From Monomorium pharaonis (taxonomy: Eukaryota; Arthropoda; Insecta; Hymenoptera; Formicidae): a DNA stretch of 64,000 nucleotides. Under the pieces are notes generated by a model. The model made no database searches. It was not told the origin of the DNA and saw nothing but the letters and a program-made list of their open reading frames with translations. A program made the position numbers and the translations under genes. Numbering within the stretch: position 1 is the first letter of the stretch; each line of letters begins with the position of its first letter. Positions 38,101 to 48,369 of the stretch are shown one piece after another. The stretch lies in the NCBI RefSeq assembly GCF_013373865.1, contig NC_050472.1, positions 26,931,190 through 26,995,189 of the forward strand. Reading direction: 5' to 3'.

Positions 38101-38292
38101 TGGCGAACCGTCTTCTGGATCGTGCTGGGCGTCTTCATCGTGACGAACATAATCTTCGTCATATACGCTAGCGGCGAGGTTGAATACTGGAACGATCCCG
38201 ATTTCGTTATACGAGATCGGGAGGAGAGGAAGCTCAAGAAGAAGGACGAGATGGCGGAGACAAGGGCGGAATCGATAGCGGAAAAATCATGA
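23173..38292 (+). CDS. SLC17-family MFS anion/phosphate cotransporter (Picot/sialin-like), 4 coding exons
   Basis: This 493-residue twelve-helix transporter belongs to the family annotated in insects as putative inorganic phosphate cotransporters, related to sialin and vesicular glutamate transporters. Exons are 23173-23197, 36094-36311, 36625-37516 and 37946-38292. The first coding exon encodes only MISAWKAC plus one base. It joins at T|GC to give CCGRLAQRWIFAIMGFLAIL, matching the usual N terminus and first helix. Landmarks are NAYTMRICLSITITEM in helix 1, N-glycosylation sequons NYT and NET in the large first loop, LPGGMLSERFGGKY (MFS motif between helices 2 and 3), and GLGEGTTFPA. The C terminus is charged and cytosolic. 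Intron 1 is 12.9 kb and full of repeats. Alternative first exons are possible. The substrate cannot be read from the sequence. Confidence 0.85.
24890..25111. repeat. possible MITE with short terminal inverted repeats
   Basis: The left end GCACACTGTAAAAAAATTAT and the right end, reversed, GCACTATAAAAAAGTATG are similar over about 25 bases. The interior is AT-rich with further partial symmetry. It lies in SLC17 intron 1. The assignment is tentative because of low complexity. Confidence 0.4.
25149..25295. repeat. compact foldback element with about 70-bp arms
   Basis: The left arm starts ATCATGTAATTTTTCC and continues GAAACGTGAAAAGTGAAAAA. The right arm, reversed, gives AATCATGTAACTTTTTCC and AAAACGTGAAAAGTGAAAAG. 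The arms meet at a few-base loop near 25222. About 147 bases would fold into one near-continuous hairpin, as in MITEs. Confidence 0.7.
26779..26835 (+). repeat. left direct repeat flanking the minisatellite
   Basis: GCGCGCGCTATTTGACTTTT and the following AAAAATAATAATAATTACAA resemble 29250-29305 in the same orientation. The repeat lies about 200 bases before the simple-repeat block. Confidence 0.55.
26914..27012 (+). repeat. (ATAC/CTAC)n and (CTAG)n tetranucleotide tract
   Basis: Reiterated CATACATAC and CTACCTAC grade into CTAGCTAC units. The tract directly abuts the start of the 11-bp array. Confidence 0.9.
27041..29099 (+). repeat. 11-bp minisatellite with higher-order organisation
   Basis: Runs of the unit GGCTCACTCCC (with CTGG and TCGC variants) are interrupted six times. 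Each interruption has a (CACT)n/TTTACTCAGTCTTTACTC block and a CCAGCCAGCCAGCCAGG block. The GCCAACCAG landmark recurs at about 27403, 27721, 28043, 28361, 28674 and 28917, giving spacings of about 318, 322, 318, 313 and 243. This is a higher-order repeat. Because 11 is not a multiple of 3, all three plus frames cycle through the same 11-residue peptide, and no stop arises. The long open frames here (up to 250 codons) are therefore artefacts of the repeat. It lies in SLC17 intron 1. Confidence 0.92.
29238..29305 (+). repeat. right direct repeat flanking the minisatellite
   Basis: CGCGCGCTACTTAACTTTTT and TTTTAAAAATAAATTACAA match the copy at 26779-26835 in the same orientation. The pair brackets the tetranucleotide tract and the 11-bp array. 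Confidence 0.55.
29306..33954. other. SLC17 intron 1, central part, no gene seen
   Basis: The sequence is mixed. AT-rich stretches alternate with GC/CpG-richer patches at about 29880-30200 and 31500-33000 that could be regulatory. A small pentamer run (GGATA) lies near 29478. The minus frame at 31069-31329 (86 codons) looks partly protein-like but has no start support or recognised family. Confidence 0.35.
33955..34125 (+). repeat. dispersed repeat family, copy 3 (SLC17 intron 1)
   Basis: This copy contains ATTTCAGAACTCACATATGTG, AAAAATTCTAAGAAAAGATC, TTTTCAGTATTTCTGAAGAG, then GGTATAAAAATGTTGAAA. It is collinear with the copies near 18950 and 54780. Confidence 0.6.
34200..35499. other. GC-rich patch and following spacer in SLC17 intron 1
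   Basis: A (ACGT)n-like run at 34200-34230 is followed by a GC-rich patch to about 34830. The patch is open for 169 codons on the minus strand (34321-34830). The predicted peptide is Ser/Arg/Pro/His-rich and resembles no family I know. It may be a regulatory or alternative-exon patch. From 34830 to 35499 I see nothing. Confidence 0.3.
35500..35523. repeat. (CA)n microsatellite
   Basis: A perfect run of 12 CA/AC dinucleotides lies in SLC17 intron 1. Confidence 0.9.
35723..35895. repeat. MITE with about 55-bp terminal inverted repeats
   Basis: The left end is AGATACAGATCTTCTGAAAA followed by ACCATCAAAATAATTATGTA. The right end, reversed, is AGATACAAATCAGAAAATAA followed by ACCATCAAAATAATTATATA. 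ACT lies on both sides and may be a 3-bp target duplication. The interior is about 60 bases and noncoding. It lies near the 3' end of SLC17 intron 1. Confidence 0.75.
37595..37790. repeat. degenerate relative of the 35723 MITE in SLC17 intron 3
   Basis: GATTTTGTTCTGACAGAATA on the left and, reversed from the right, GATTTTGTCAAAATAATTAT form an imperfect inverted repeat around a CAAGCATGATGCTGC centre. Parts resemble the element at 35723-35895 (AATAATTAT, AAGCAT). This is a tentative call. Confidence 0.4.
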
Positions 38293-41200
38293 GATTGCAC
38301 GTGACACGGGCTTTTCCTCTTCGTGATGTCCGAGAGAGTGTACTGGGCTCTCGAAAAAAACGGAAAAACAGCCCGGACTTGTTAACGATCTCACGGTCAT
38401 CCCGAGACGTCGTTCTGACTCGCACTCTCGAGGTCTTCCACTTGTCGTTTTGTCGCGAACTTTTAACGAAGATCTCGTATCCACATGAAGGAGAGATGCC
38501 CGAGAAAAACACGCTTTGACAATTATCACGCATAGTTATTCAATAATATTATAATTTATGTGTGATATCGAAATGCATTTCACGTCAATCCGCGTTATCG
38601 CGAGCGCTCAATGCACCGATGGTATATAAGCAAGTGAGCCATTTCGTCCTCTTGAAAAAGGAAATAGTTAATTAACCTTTGATTGCCATTGTGAGTCCAA
38701 TAAACACATACATCAACTTTAGCAATGCATATTTAAAAAAATTTTTAGCCGCTAAGTTAGCTGAGTTTTAATTTTGAAACAACGTTGATATCTTAGAAAC
38801 GTTAATGTTTATTCACAAATTTTTTCGTTTCAATATTACTGCTGGTTTAAAAACTGCATCCCATTTCGAAAGCTGTAACTGGACAACGATGCGACTGGGC
38901 AGAGATGTGACAACCGAGGGTTAAAGTTGATAGCGATTGTATATATTGCGTAGGGATTAAGTTTAAAAAGTATGTAATATAAATTTAATTTAACTAGAAT
39001 AAAATTGCGTATTTGTCACAATTTTTAATAAGAGACCTAATTATTTCTAACGTTTGAAGTAATCGGGTTCTCTTTTGGGGCAGAGAATTCGATTTCACGA
39101 ATTTACTTGTGAAAAAACAATCAATTATATTGACGAGTTATCGAATCATCCAAAATACAAATGTGGAACTTTCGCTCGATTTGTTTACGATAAATATGCA
39201 AATATATGTCTTTTGAAAATGATTTCCTATCGCACAGAATTCGTAAAATATTCCGCGTCGTCGAGTAAACAATGTCAATAGAATTCGATCAGAAGTCGTC
39301 GACGGTTAGAAACCGTATATTTTACTTAATCTCTCTTCACGATAACTATATTGTTACGCGTCCCGTCTAATTACACACGTGTTCGAATTCCATTTGCCAC
39401 GTAGCAATACCGTAATTTTACAATATCGACATTTTTAATTGCTGTCGCTCAAAAATTTCGAGAGCGTGCCATGTAAATCTCCGGCGATTGCACCTGTAAA
39501 CGCTGAATTCAGTTGCGTGCCTTATCGACGAACGGAGCGACAATGTGCGTGTTCGCCAATGAATTTTGAGGCACAAGACGATGCTTCTCCTCGCACCGGT
39601 CGCTTAGCGCGCGCGATTTGCTACGTTCATACACATCGCAAATATCGCAAAAATATTTGATGAGTTTTGCCCACCGACTTTTTTGCTTGCTTCTTATCTT
39701 GCGTTTATTTGCAAGGGTAACGAGCGCGTATGTATGTCTTGTAGAGATATTGACAGATACGCGACGCGGTAGCTTATGTAAATCGCTAATTTAGTTTTTG
39801 TCACGTCATGTCGACCTAATTAATTCATCGATAATCCACATCGCATTCCGAGAACCTGCTCCGCGAAATCCAGATCGATTCAACTATTCTCACTCTTTTT
39901 CACTCCCATCACCCTTTGATCGCTTTACGTCAGGGTTTGACTAATTTTTTTCCCGTGAAGGAGAGTAGGTAGATGGAAGGTAGAGGATAATTGTAAGCTT
40001 TACAGACCAGAAGACAAAATTGAGGACATTGTGTACAAGATGTGCCATAAGTACGTTTTAAAATTTCGCGAGCGTGTGCGAGACAAAGAGGAAGGACAAA
40101 TGTTCCTCAACATTAGACTGAAGAATGCTCCATTGTCAAAAGAATAAAAGTGACAATACAGTGTTTATTTAATAATGTTCCTACAAGTGTTCTTCATTGT
40201 TAACTGGTGTTTCATATATAATCTTCAAAACTAATTATCTGTCAAAAAAGATAAAGAATCTGATCTCAGCCATCATTTCAAATCTGTTTATCTCCATTAT
40301 TTCATGAAGCATCTTCGACCTAATGTTCGTACAAACATTTGTTCCCTTTTCCTATCTAAAAACACGCTCACAAAATTTTGAAACGTATGACTCACCCTGT
40401 ATAACAGAAGAGAAAATAAATTTTTGGATAAAATTGTAAATTTCATAGTTTGTTGACCTTAGCTCTATACTATCGTAGTCTCGTCGATTTTTTTGAGAAC
40501 ATTTTAAGTAAATTGGTTTGACAAAAAATAAGAATACAGGTAAGAGAATGTGCTAGTTTTTGATAACTTTATGAAACATGGGATGTCCCGGATCATCATC
40601 AAAATTATTCTTTCAAGTAGCTGTTTTGCGTCTGATGTTTTTATATAATCAAGAGCAGGATCGTAAAAGATAAACGATATAACGATAGTATTATAAAGAT
40701 TAGTAAAAATTTTTTTCTCGTAGTATCACGTCCGATAAGCTCATCCATTTTTTCATCGACAGACAGAGTCAGACACGATTGGATCGAATACTTTATAAAT
40801 ATATTTTCGGGCTTTCCTACACATTTCTCAGTTTTTATCGTCGAATGGTGAGTTGCAGGTCTAAAGTTGCACGCGATAAGAGTCGATTAAATGCGATAAT
40901 TCTAAACACGAGTGGACGCATCTTGCTTATCTCGTTATGAAGTATATATAATATATGAGCAAATATATAAATTGAACATGTAAATAAAATGTAACTTAAA
41001 AAATGTGTATATATAAGATAAAATAAAATATAATTTAAAAAAATGTGTACATATAAAATAAAATAAAAACTTTTAAATTATATAACTTAAAGAGCTTATT
41101 TCCCGCTTGCTTGAAACTTAGCATTCAATCTCATGGCATTTTTCTTTTTTAAGTCAAATTGTACAGTAAACGTGGCATTGCGTGGCATATCGTGCACGTT

Positions 41201-42755
41201 AATGACAATGCGATCACATGCCTGCAGTTTTAACGAGCGGACGCTGTATTTTTTTTCTAAGGTAAACGTTAATTAGCCAATACGACGCATACAAGTGCGC
41301 GATGTAGGTATTTTTTCCCAGAGAGAAGCACACGTCAAGCGTACATGATCGCACGAACGATTAAATCCGTAGTGCTTCCTTGCGGAATTTTTGACGTAGA
41401 TAATTTTAATTTTACGAGGACGCAATTTTCTCGAGGATTGCGTATAAACGCAGTTCCACAAAAAAGCGTCATTGCGTAATGTTTCGAGACTTAATCGCTT
41501 TGCTTTAATTGCATTCTATACCGTTCTCTGTTTCCCTCTCTCTCTCTCTCTCTTTCTCTCTCTCCTTCTCTCCCTTTCTCCTCCTCATCACGATATCAAA
41601 AACGTCCGCATATACGTTCTATAGATAATATACATATACACCGACATATAAACGTTACAAAAGAAGAATAAAAAAAGTGAAACGAACAGAATTCAGGACA
41701 GCGACAATTCTATTTCCATACTAGAATGTATTTCAATTTTCCTTGAACGTGGGAAAGGCATTACATTACATTACTTTTTACATGACATTTTAATTATGAC
41801 CATCATCATTTAAATATGTCGGAAAATGCGCTGCGTTCAAATACGTTCCTCAATGATATATTTGAAGGGTTTCCTGCAAAAACCCGAATATTTTTAAATC
41901 GTTGGGAAATAAAAAAAATTTTAATCTTTAACCCTGTATATTATTGTATATGTAACACATTTGTTACAACTGTCGAGGAAATAGGGACGATAAATTTATT
42001 AATTTTGTGCATGCACTATGCGTATTATATATGCGTAATGTCACGACATTCCATAAATATTCAAAATACAATATTCATTGAGTGGAATGAAATTGTCTTG
42101 TATCTCCGAGTTACCGCACACTTATCATTATCGTTTGGCAATAGACAAGAAAAAAAAAAGTATATTGCAATTCTCGCGCTACGAAGTGATAAAGGTAGTA
42201 CAAGGATACGGATTTCCGATATATATATTTATGTCATGCAGGAATTCTCGGCGATGCTACTATATAATCGCCGCCGGTAATTGTCTATCGCGAATCAGAT
42301 CGCATTTTTTAAATAAACGTTATTAATTAATTCAAGCACCTCGTTTGTTGTATACGTATATACGAAATGTGTTTGCATATTAAAATGACTTATCTTGTTT
42401 CATTAATTAAAATATGTTAAAAAGTAATAAAGATATAATTAATTATATTTACCAATTATATCGTCTCATTTTTTATATATGATTACATTTATTTAAAAAC
42501 AAATGCATATTATGTATAAATTAAATCGCACATGATATATTTAATTTAATAGTTAAATATATACAAATATTATTATTAAATTATATAAATATATAAATAT
42601 ATAAATAAATGTGATTTAATAAGGTAACTTCATTTTTATAAATATAAATAAACATATATTGTTTTAGAAACAAAAATAATATACACATAGTTATTTTTAC
42701 TACACTGAAAACAAATTTACTAGATTAAAATAAATATTTTTTTTAATAATACCAA
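38293..42755. other. long gene-poor intergenic stretch
   Basis: The SLC17 3' UTR probably occupies the first few hundred bases. No open frame resembles a protein. A (CT)n tract is listed separately. The phrases ACTCACCCTGTATAA (about 40390) and AACCCTGTATATTA (about 41930) resemble ends of degenerate DNA transposons, but I could not pair termini. A frame at 41816-42280 (154 codons) is AT-biased and unrecognised. Confidence 0.4.
41534..41586. repeat. (CT)n pyrimidine tract
   Basis: An interrupted CT dinucleotide run of about 50 bases grades into a CTCC-rich pyrimidine stretch. Confidence 0.85.
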
Positions 42756-42757
42756 GC

Positions 42758-42938
42758 AGAAGTTTTGTAAAAAATAAATAATATTTATTTCAAATAAGAT
42801 AATATCTTTTATCTTCTATAATTAAAAAAATGCATTATACATTTTATATCAATCTAGAAAATGTATAATACATTTTCTAGATTATAGAAAATGTTATCTT
42901 ATTTGAAAATATTATTATTTTTTACAAAATTTCTGCTT
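42758..42938. repeat. MITE-like palindromic element next to the satellite
   Basis: The left arm AGCAGAAGTTTTGTAAAAAA continues to CAAATAAGATAA. The right arm, reversed, reads AGCAGAAATTTTGTAAAAAA and CAAATAAGATAA. Arms are about 45 bases. The core contains a second palindrome around ATGTATAATACATTTTCTAG. It ends about 20 bases before the satellite array begins. Confidence 0.75.
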
Positions 42939-42954
42939 GAACAATGTTCAAGAA

Positions 42955-45500
42955 ATAAAATCAAAGCACAGAACTATACCAAAACTACCGAGAATTATCG
43001 CTAAAATTGTCATAACTATTAAACACGACACCTCTTTCAAGTGTCGTGCTGATTTCGAAGATATAAAATTACATGGACATTTTTAAACGACAGAACATTA
43101 TTTAAAAATAATATCAAGACACAGAAAAAAAAAAGAACTACCGAGAATTGTCGCCAGAAATGTCATAACTATCCAGCACGACACATTTTTTTCGAGTGTC
43201 GTGCTGATTTCGCGCATTTAAAATTATCTGCACAATTTTAAACGCTAGAACTCTGTTTAAAAATTATAGAAAAACACAGCAGTATACGAGAACTGTCGAG
43301 AATTGTCGCCAGATATAAAAAAACTATCCAGCACGACAATTAAATTTTAGTTTCGTGCTGATTTCAGCCTTTTAAAATTGTGTACACAAGTTTAAACGTT
43401 AGAACTCTGTTTAAAAATTATAGAAAAACATAGCAGTATACGAGAACTGTCGAGAATTGCCGCCAGATATGAAAAAACTATCTAGCACGACAATTAAATT
43501 TTAGTTTCGTGCTGATTTCAGCCATTTAAAATTGTGTACACAAGTTTAAACGTTAGAACTCTGTTTAAAAATTATAGAAAAACACAGCAGTATACGAGAA
43601 CTGTCGAGAATTGTCGCCAGATATGAAAAAACTGTCCAGCACAACAATTAAATTTAAGTTTCGTGCTGATATCAGCCTTTTAAAATTGTGTACACAAGTT
43701 TAAACGTTAGAACTCTGTTTAAAAATTATAGAAAAACACAGCAGTATACGAGAACAGTCGAGAATTGTCGCCAGATATGAAAAAACTATCCAGCACGACA
43801 ATTAAATTTAAGTTTCGTGCTGATTTCAGCCTTTTAAAATTGTGTACACAAGTTTAAACGTTAGAACTCTGTTTAAAAATTATAGAAAAACACAGCAGTA
43901 TACGAGAACTGTCGAGAATTGTCGCCAGATATGAAAAAACTGTCCAGCACGACAATTGAATTTAAGTTTCGTGCTGATTTCAGCCTTTTAAAATTGTGTA
44001 CACAAGTTTAAACGTTAGAACTTTGTTTAAAAATTATAGAAAAACACAGCAGTATACGAGAACTGTCAAGAATTGTCGCCAGATATGAAAAAACTATCCA
44101 GCACGACAATTAAATTTTAGTTTCGTGCTGATTTCAGCCATTTAAAATTGTGTACACAAGTTTAAACGTTAGAACTCTGTTTAAAAATTATAGAAAAACA
44201 CAGCAGTATACGAGAACTGTCGAGAATTGTCGCCAGATATGTAAAAATTATCCAGCACGACAATTAAAGTCAGGTTTCGTGCGGATTTCAGCCATTTAAA
44301 ATTGTGTACACAAGTTTAAACGTCAAAACTCTGTTTAAAAATTATAGAAAAACACAGCAGTATACGAGAACTGTCGAGAATTGTCGCCAGATATGTGAAA
44401 ACTATCCAGCACGACATTTTTATTCAAGTGTCGTTCTGATTTCGAGCATTTAAAATTATGTGCACAATTTTAAACGTTAGAACTTTGTTTAAAAACGATA
44501 TAGAAGCACGGTGCTATACGAGTACTACCGAGAATTGTCGCCAGATATGTCAAAACTATCCAGCACGACAGTTTAATTCGTGTGTCGTGCTGTTTTCGGG
44601 CATTTAAAATAATGTGCACGCGTTTAAACGATAGCACTATGTTTAAGAAAATTAGAAAAACACAGATCTATAGGAGAACTGCCGAGAATGTTCGCCAGAT
44701 ATGTCAAAACTATCCAGCACGACAGTTTAATTTGTGTGTCGTGCTGATTTCGGACATTTAAAATTATTTGCACACGTTTAAGCGATAGAACTATGTTTAA
44801 AAAAATTAGAAAGCACAGATCTATACGAGTACTGTCGAGAATTGTCGCCAAATATGTCAAAACTATCCAGCACGACAGTTTAATTCGTGTGTCGTGCTGA
44901 TTTCGGGCATTTAAAATTATGTGCACACGTTTAAACGATAGAACTATGTTTAAAAAAATTAGAAAAACAGATTTATACGAGAACTGTCGAGAATGGTCGC
45001 CAGATATGTCAAAACTACCCAGCACGACAGTTTAATTTGTGTGTTGTGCTGTTTTCACACATTTAAAATTATGTTCACACGTTTAAACGATAGAACTCTG
45101 TTCAAAAAAAATAGAAAAACACAAATCTATACGAGAACTGTCGAGAATTCTCACCAGATATGTCAAAACTATCCAGCACGGCAGTTTAATTCATGTGTCG
45201 TGCTGTTTTCGCGCATTTAAAATTATGTGCACAATTTTAAACGGTAGAACTCTGTTTAAAAACGATATCAAAGCACAGAACTATACGAGATTTATCGAGA
45301 AATGTTGCCTGAATTGTCATAACTACTCAGCACGACACTTTTATTTGAGTATCGCGTTGATTTCGGGCTCAAAAATTATTTGGAAATTTTTAATCGCCAG
45401 AACTCTGTTTATAAACGATATTAAAACACAAACTATACAAATATTACGGATAATTTTCGCTAGAATTGTCATAATCGTCCAGCACGTCACTTTAGATTTA
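42955..45500 (+). repeat. satellite array of about 17 units of roughly 154 bp, each with a stem-loop
   Basis: The phrase CGAGAATTGTCGCCAGATAT recurs about every 154 bases, near 42984, 43140, 43294, 43448, 43603, 43756, 43911, 44066, 44219, 44371, 44526, 44680, 44836, 44984, 45136, 45293 and 45446. Each unit also holds CAGCACGAC, a spacer of about 14 bases, then GTCGTGCTG, a perfect or near-perfect hairpin. Units between about 43290 and 44400 are nearly identical, while those at both ends are diverged. That is the pattern expected from unequal crossing-over. Open frames inside it (such as 44624-45025) simply read the repeat. Confidence 0.92.
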
Positions 45501-45569
45501 AACCAAAAGTATTGTTACAATTAATTCAAAGTAATTTTTTAAGAGATTGATTTAACATATCAATTAATA

Positions 45570-45910
45570 TTGATGGATTTCCATAGAAAAAATTATGCAT
45601 AATTATTGCACCAATAATTGCATATTTATGTGGATTAATTTCTGCGTATTTTACATATTTTTGTACAATATATTTACCTTCAGAATTTTTCTGCATAATA
45701 TTTTCCAGAATTATATGTAATGTTTTCTGAAATTTTTTGCATTCTAAAAAAATTACGTAAAATCCTGCAAAATTTTTTGCAGAAGAATTTTGAAGGCGAA
45801 AACTTTGTACAAAATTCTCTAAAAACTGCAGAAATTCGTGCCCAAAAATCTGCAATTTTTTATGCAGCAATTTTTAATAATTTTTTCCTACGGATTTTTT
45901 CTATCGAAAA
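45570..45910. repeat. long imperfect palindrome (about 340 bp), foldback element
   Basis: The two arms are about 165 bases each with the centre near 45745. Shared blocks include GAAAAAATTAT, AATTTCTGCRG/CG, TTTTGTACAA, CCTTCARAATT, TTCTGCA and GTAATKTTTT. One open frame on each strand (minus 45526-45870, plus 45720-45944) therefore reads a similar peptide, both containing QKN.EG...VQ and K.AE. It is probably a non-autonomous DNA transposon with no protein product. Confidence 0.65.
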
Positions 45911-47029
45911 ATTGTGGCTGTCAATTTTGGTCTATTTTAGTTAAAATTGATGAATTATAACAACTCAGGCCATTCCCAATTGCTGTTTATCACGGATATA
46001 AGCTTAATAACAGTAAGGTTTTTTTAGAAAAATTTATTTAAAAAATGAAAAGTTTTTAAACAAAAAGTTTGCACTTAAATAATCGAGTTTTAAAAGTAAA
46101 CATTAGTAAGATTCTTTGCGTTGCCTTTATGTGTGTAAAATTTTTAACTCTTATAATAGCTATACTAAATATTGGCCCAAAATTTATTTACCAACAATGG
46201 AATGACTCTCTCAGAATTAAAGTCAAAACTACGAATAAATGAATTTTATTTACAGACTAATGAAGATTATCCCAAAAAAGTCTATTTTATGTGATTTAAA
46301 AATTGGACTTGTCACAAATGTTTTTTTAGACTATATGCATTTTGTGCTATTAGAAATTATGCTTGTTAAGTTTTTGTATTAAAGACATTCACAAAATTCG
46401 TCTAATAAAGAAAATATTGATGCAATTAATAAAAAACTGAAATTAATATGTAAATCAACTCGTTATAAGTTTGCAAGAAAACCTAGACTAATAACATAAT
46501 ATGACAGATGAAAAGCGGTTAAATTTAGAACTTTTTGTTACATTATGGTCCATGGATGATGGAACCATATTTTTAAAAGGCATTATTACCTGCATTTTCT
46601 ATCTTTACATTGCGCAATTTGGATACTAATATGTGACGATTTAACAAAATGTATTTAGGCAAATAAATTATTATAATATTTTGTAAAAGAATTTGGTGAC
46701 TTATATATGGATAAGAATTTATAAATCATAATGTTCATAATCTCATTTATTTAACAAAAGATGTAAAGAAATTTGGTTCACTGGATAAATTTAGTTGTTT
46801 TCTATTTGAAAGCTGTATGTATAAAATTAAAATGATATTGAAAACATCAAATAAATCATTATCACAATTCTTCGTAAAAAGAATTAACAAATTTGATACA
46901 TATTAATGTTATTTTAATGTTATAATAAACTACGATAGAGTTATAATTAAATAAAATCTTAGTATTAGTTTATGATTTACAAAATCTTCAATTATTTTTT
47001 GCTTACTGAGATGTGTACGTTACACTTAC
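45911..47029. other. AT-rich spacer, possibly degenerate transposon
   Basis: No intact frame is present. Patches such as 46500-46620 look slightly protein-like but are broken by stops, so an old mobile-element remnant is possible. I cannot assign a family. Confidence 0.3.
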
Positions 47030-47850
47030 CAGTTATGATCTGCGATGCCGTTCTATATAGCGCCAGGTCGTTCCACATTCGTCGCGTTCTGAAAATGAGA
47101 AAAAAATGCAATTAAGAATAGCGATAGAAATCTCTTTCCTGCCCACAGTCAACTTCGTGGGCCACGATTAACGTATCGTAATCTGCGTTCGAACGAGTAT
47201 GGATGTATAAATACGCGTTCGAGCGTATTGCGACACAAATTTAACGTAATAAGACTTACCGATTAAATACTTGGCGATAGCACTTGTTCTAGCACTTGCA
47301 GCCGCGTGTCGTTCCACATTCGTTACGTTCTGAAAATGACAGATAAATGTGATTTAGAATGTCGTGAGGCAGTTTCATTTATCGTGCGGATTAACTTCGC
47401 GCGGCGATTACACGTCGCGGAGCCAATACGCTTCGGGATTGCTATTGATTGTCACGAATTCCGCGAGTGAAATAAAGAGAGAACGCTGTTAATATGGCGA
47501 AGGGGGTACCTTTTCCGCGCGATCGACTTTGGCACGGAATTATTGTCGCATGTTATAATCGCCCGACCGCTCCACACGTCGCGATTTACGCTACGAGGAA
47601 TACGCGTTCGGACGAAACACAGTACAAGTTAAATATGCCTCATATTTACCGATTAGATGATTTTCGAAGAAGATTCGATCGGAAGCTGATCTGTCCCATG
47701 TCCCGTTCCGTTCCGGAAAGGAAGTGAACCCAGCGTCCCATTCCGTTCCGGAAGGCGTGTGAACCCCTATAATAGAGAATTGTATTAAGTTGGCTTGAGT
47801 CAGAGATGATCATTTCTAACTTCACAGCGCTAACTTTACACATCAAGATG
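47030..47850 (-). ncRNA. possible spliced noncoding transcript with duplicated exons
   Basis: Three exon-like segments are visible on the minus strand. Segment C (start unknown) ends at the donor AATCG|GTAAAT, 47650/47649. Segment B is 47329-47260 and segment A is 47088-47030. A and B both follow TCATTTTCAG, both begin AACG..ACGAATGTGGAACGAC, and both end at a strong GTAAGT donor. They look like a tandem exon duplication about 240 bases apart. Joining C to B or B to A hits stops, so a noncoding RNA or alternative first exons is more likely than a protein gene. Segment C also carries a roughly 33-bp internal duplication (GTTCCGTTCCGGAA units, 47700-47765). This is inference from splice-site patterns only. 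Confidence 0.35.
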
Positions 47851-48369
47851 AGTGCCTCTGCGATATATACAGTTTTGAACTTTATGTTTTTCGCACTAAT
47901 TAAAGGCTAATTATTATTAATCATGTTTAAATCGCGTTTCACAAATTGTAATTACTTTTGCATAAGATTAGAAAGTACGTGTAAATTAAAATATGAGTCT
48001 AATCGATCTCCCACATCGATCGATAATTGATTCGATATATTATGAAAACGATATAATTAAATATTATATTATTAGTTAAATTATTTTATCTATACATTAA
48101 ATTTATATAAAATAACAGTAAAATATTTTTTTTATACGTATTTTTTTATTTACAATATATTTTTTGTAGTCGTTTTTGCGAATGAATCCGTTGCGACGTC
48201 ATCTGGAGTCTCGAGAGTTCGGTGATTAAACATTAACCTGTCTGTAGCAGTCGAGAGTGTCGAGGTCTGTTTTGATTTTACTTGAGAGGAGATAATGGGA
48301 TATAGCAGGTTTAATTAATTAAGAAAGAACGGGGTGCGAACCCGACGAAACGTATAATATCTAGTTTAA

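Noticed and set aside
41816..42280. 154-codon plus open frame
   Set aside because: It has AT-biased codons, no domain, and lies in a gene-poor repeat-rich stretch.
42955..45500. Regular repeats and spacers resembling a CRISPR array
   Set aside because: The ~154-bp units are tandem and similar along their whole length, with no unique spacers, and the genome is eukaryotic.
44624..45524. Open frames in both orientations reading similar repeated peptides
   Set aside because: They read the ~154-bp satellite units; frames break between units and resemble no protein family.
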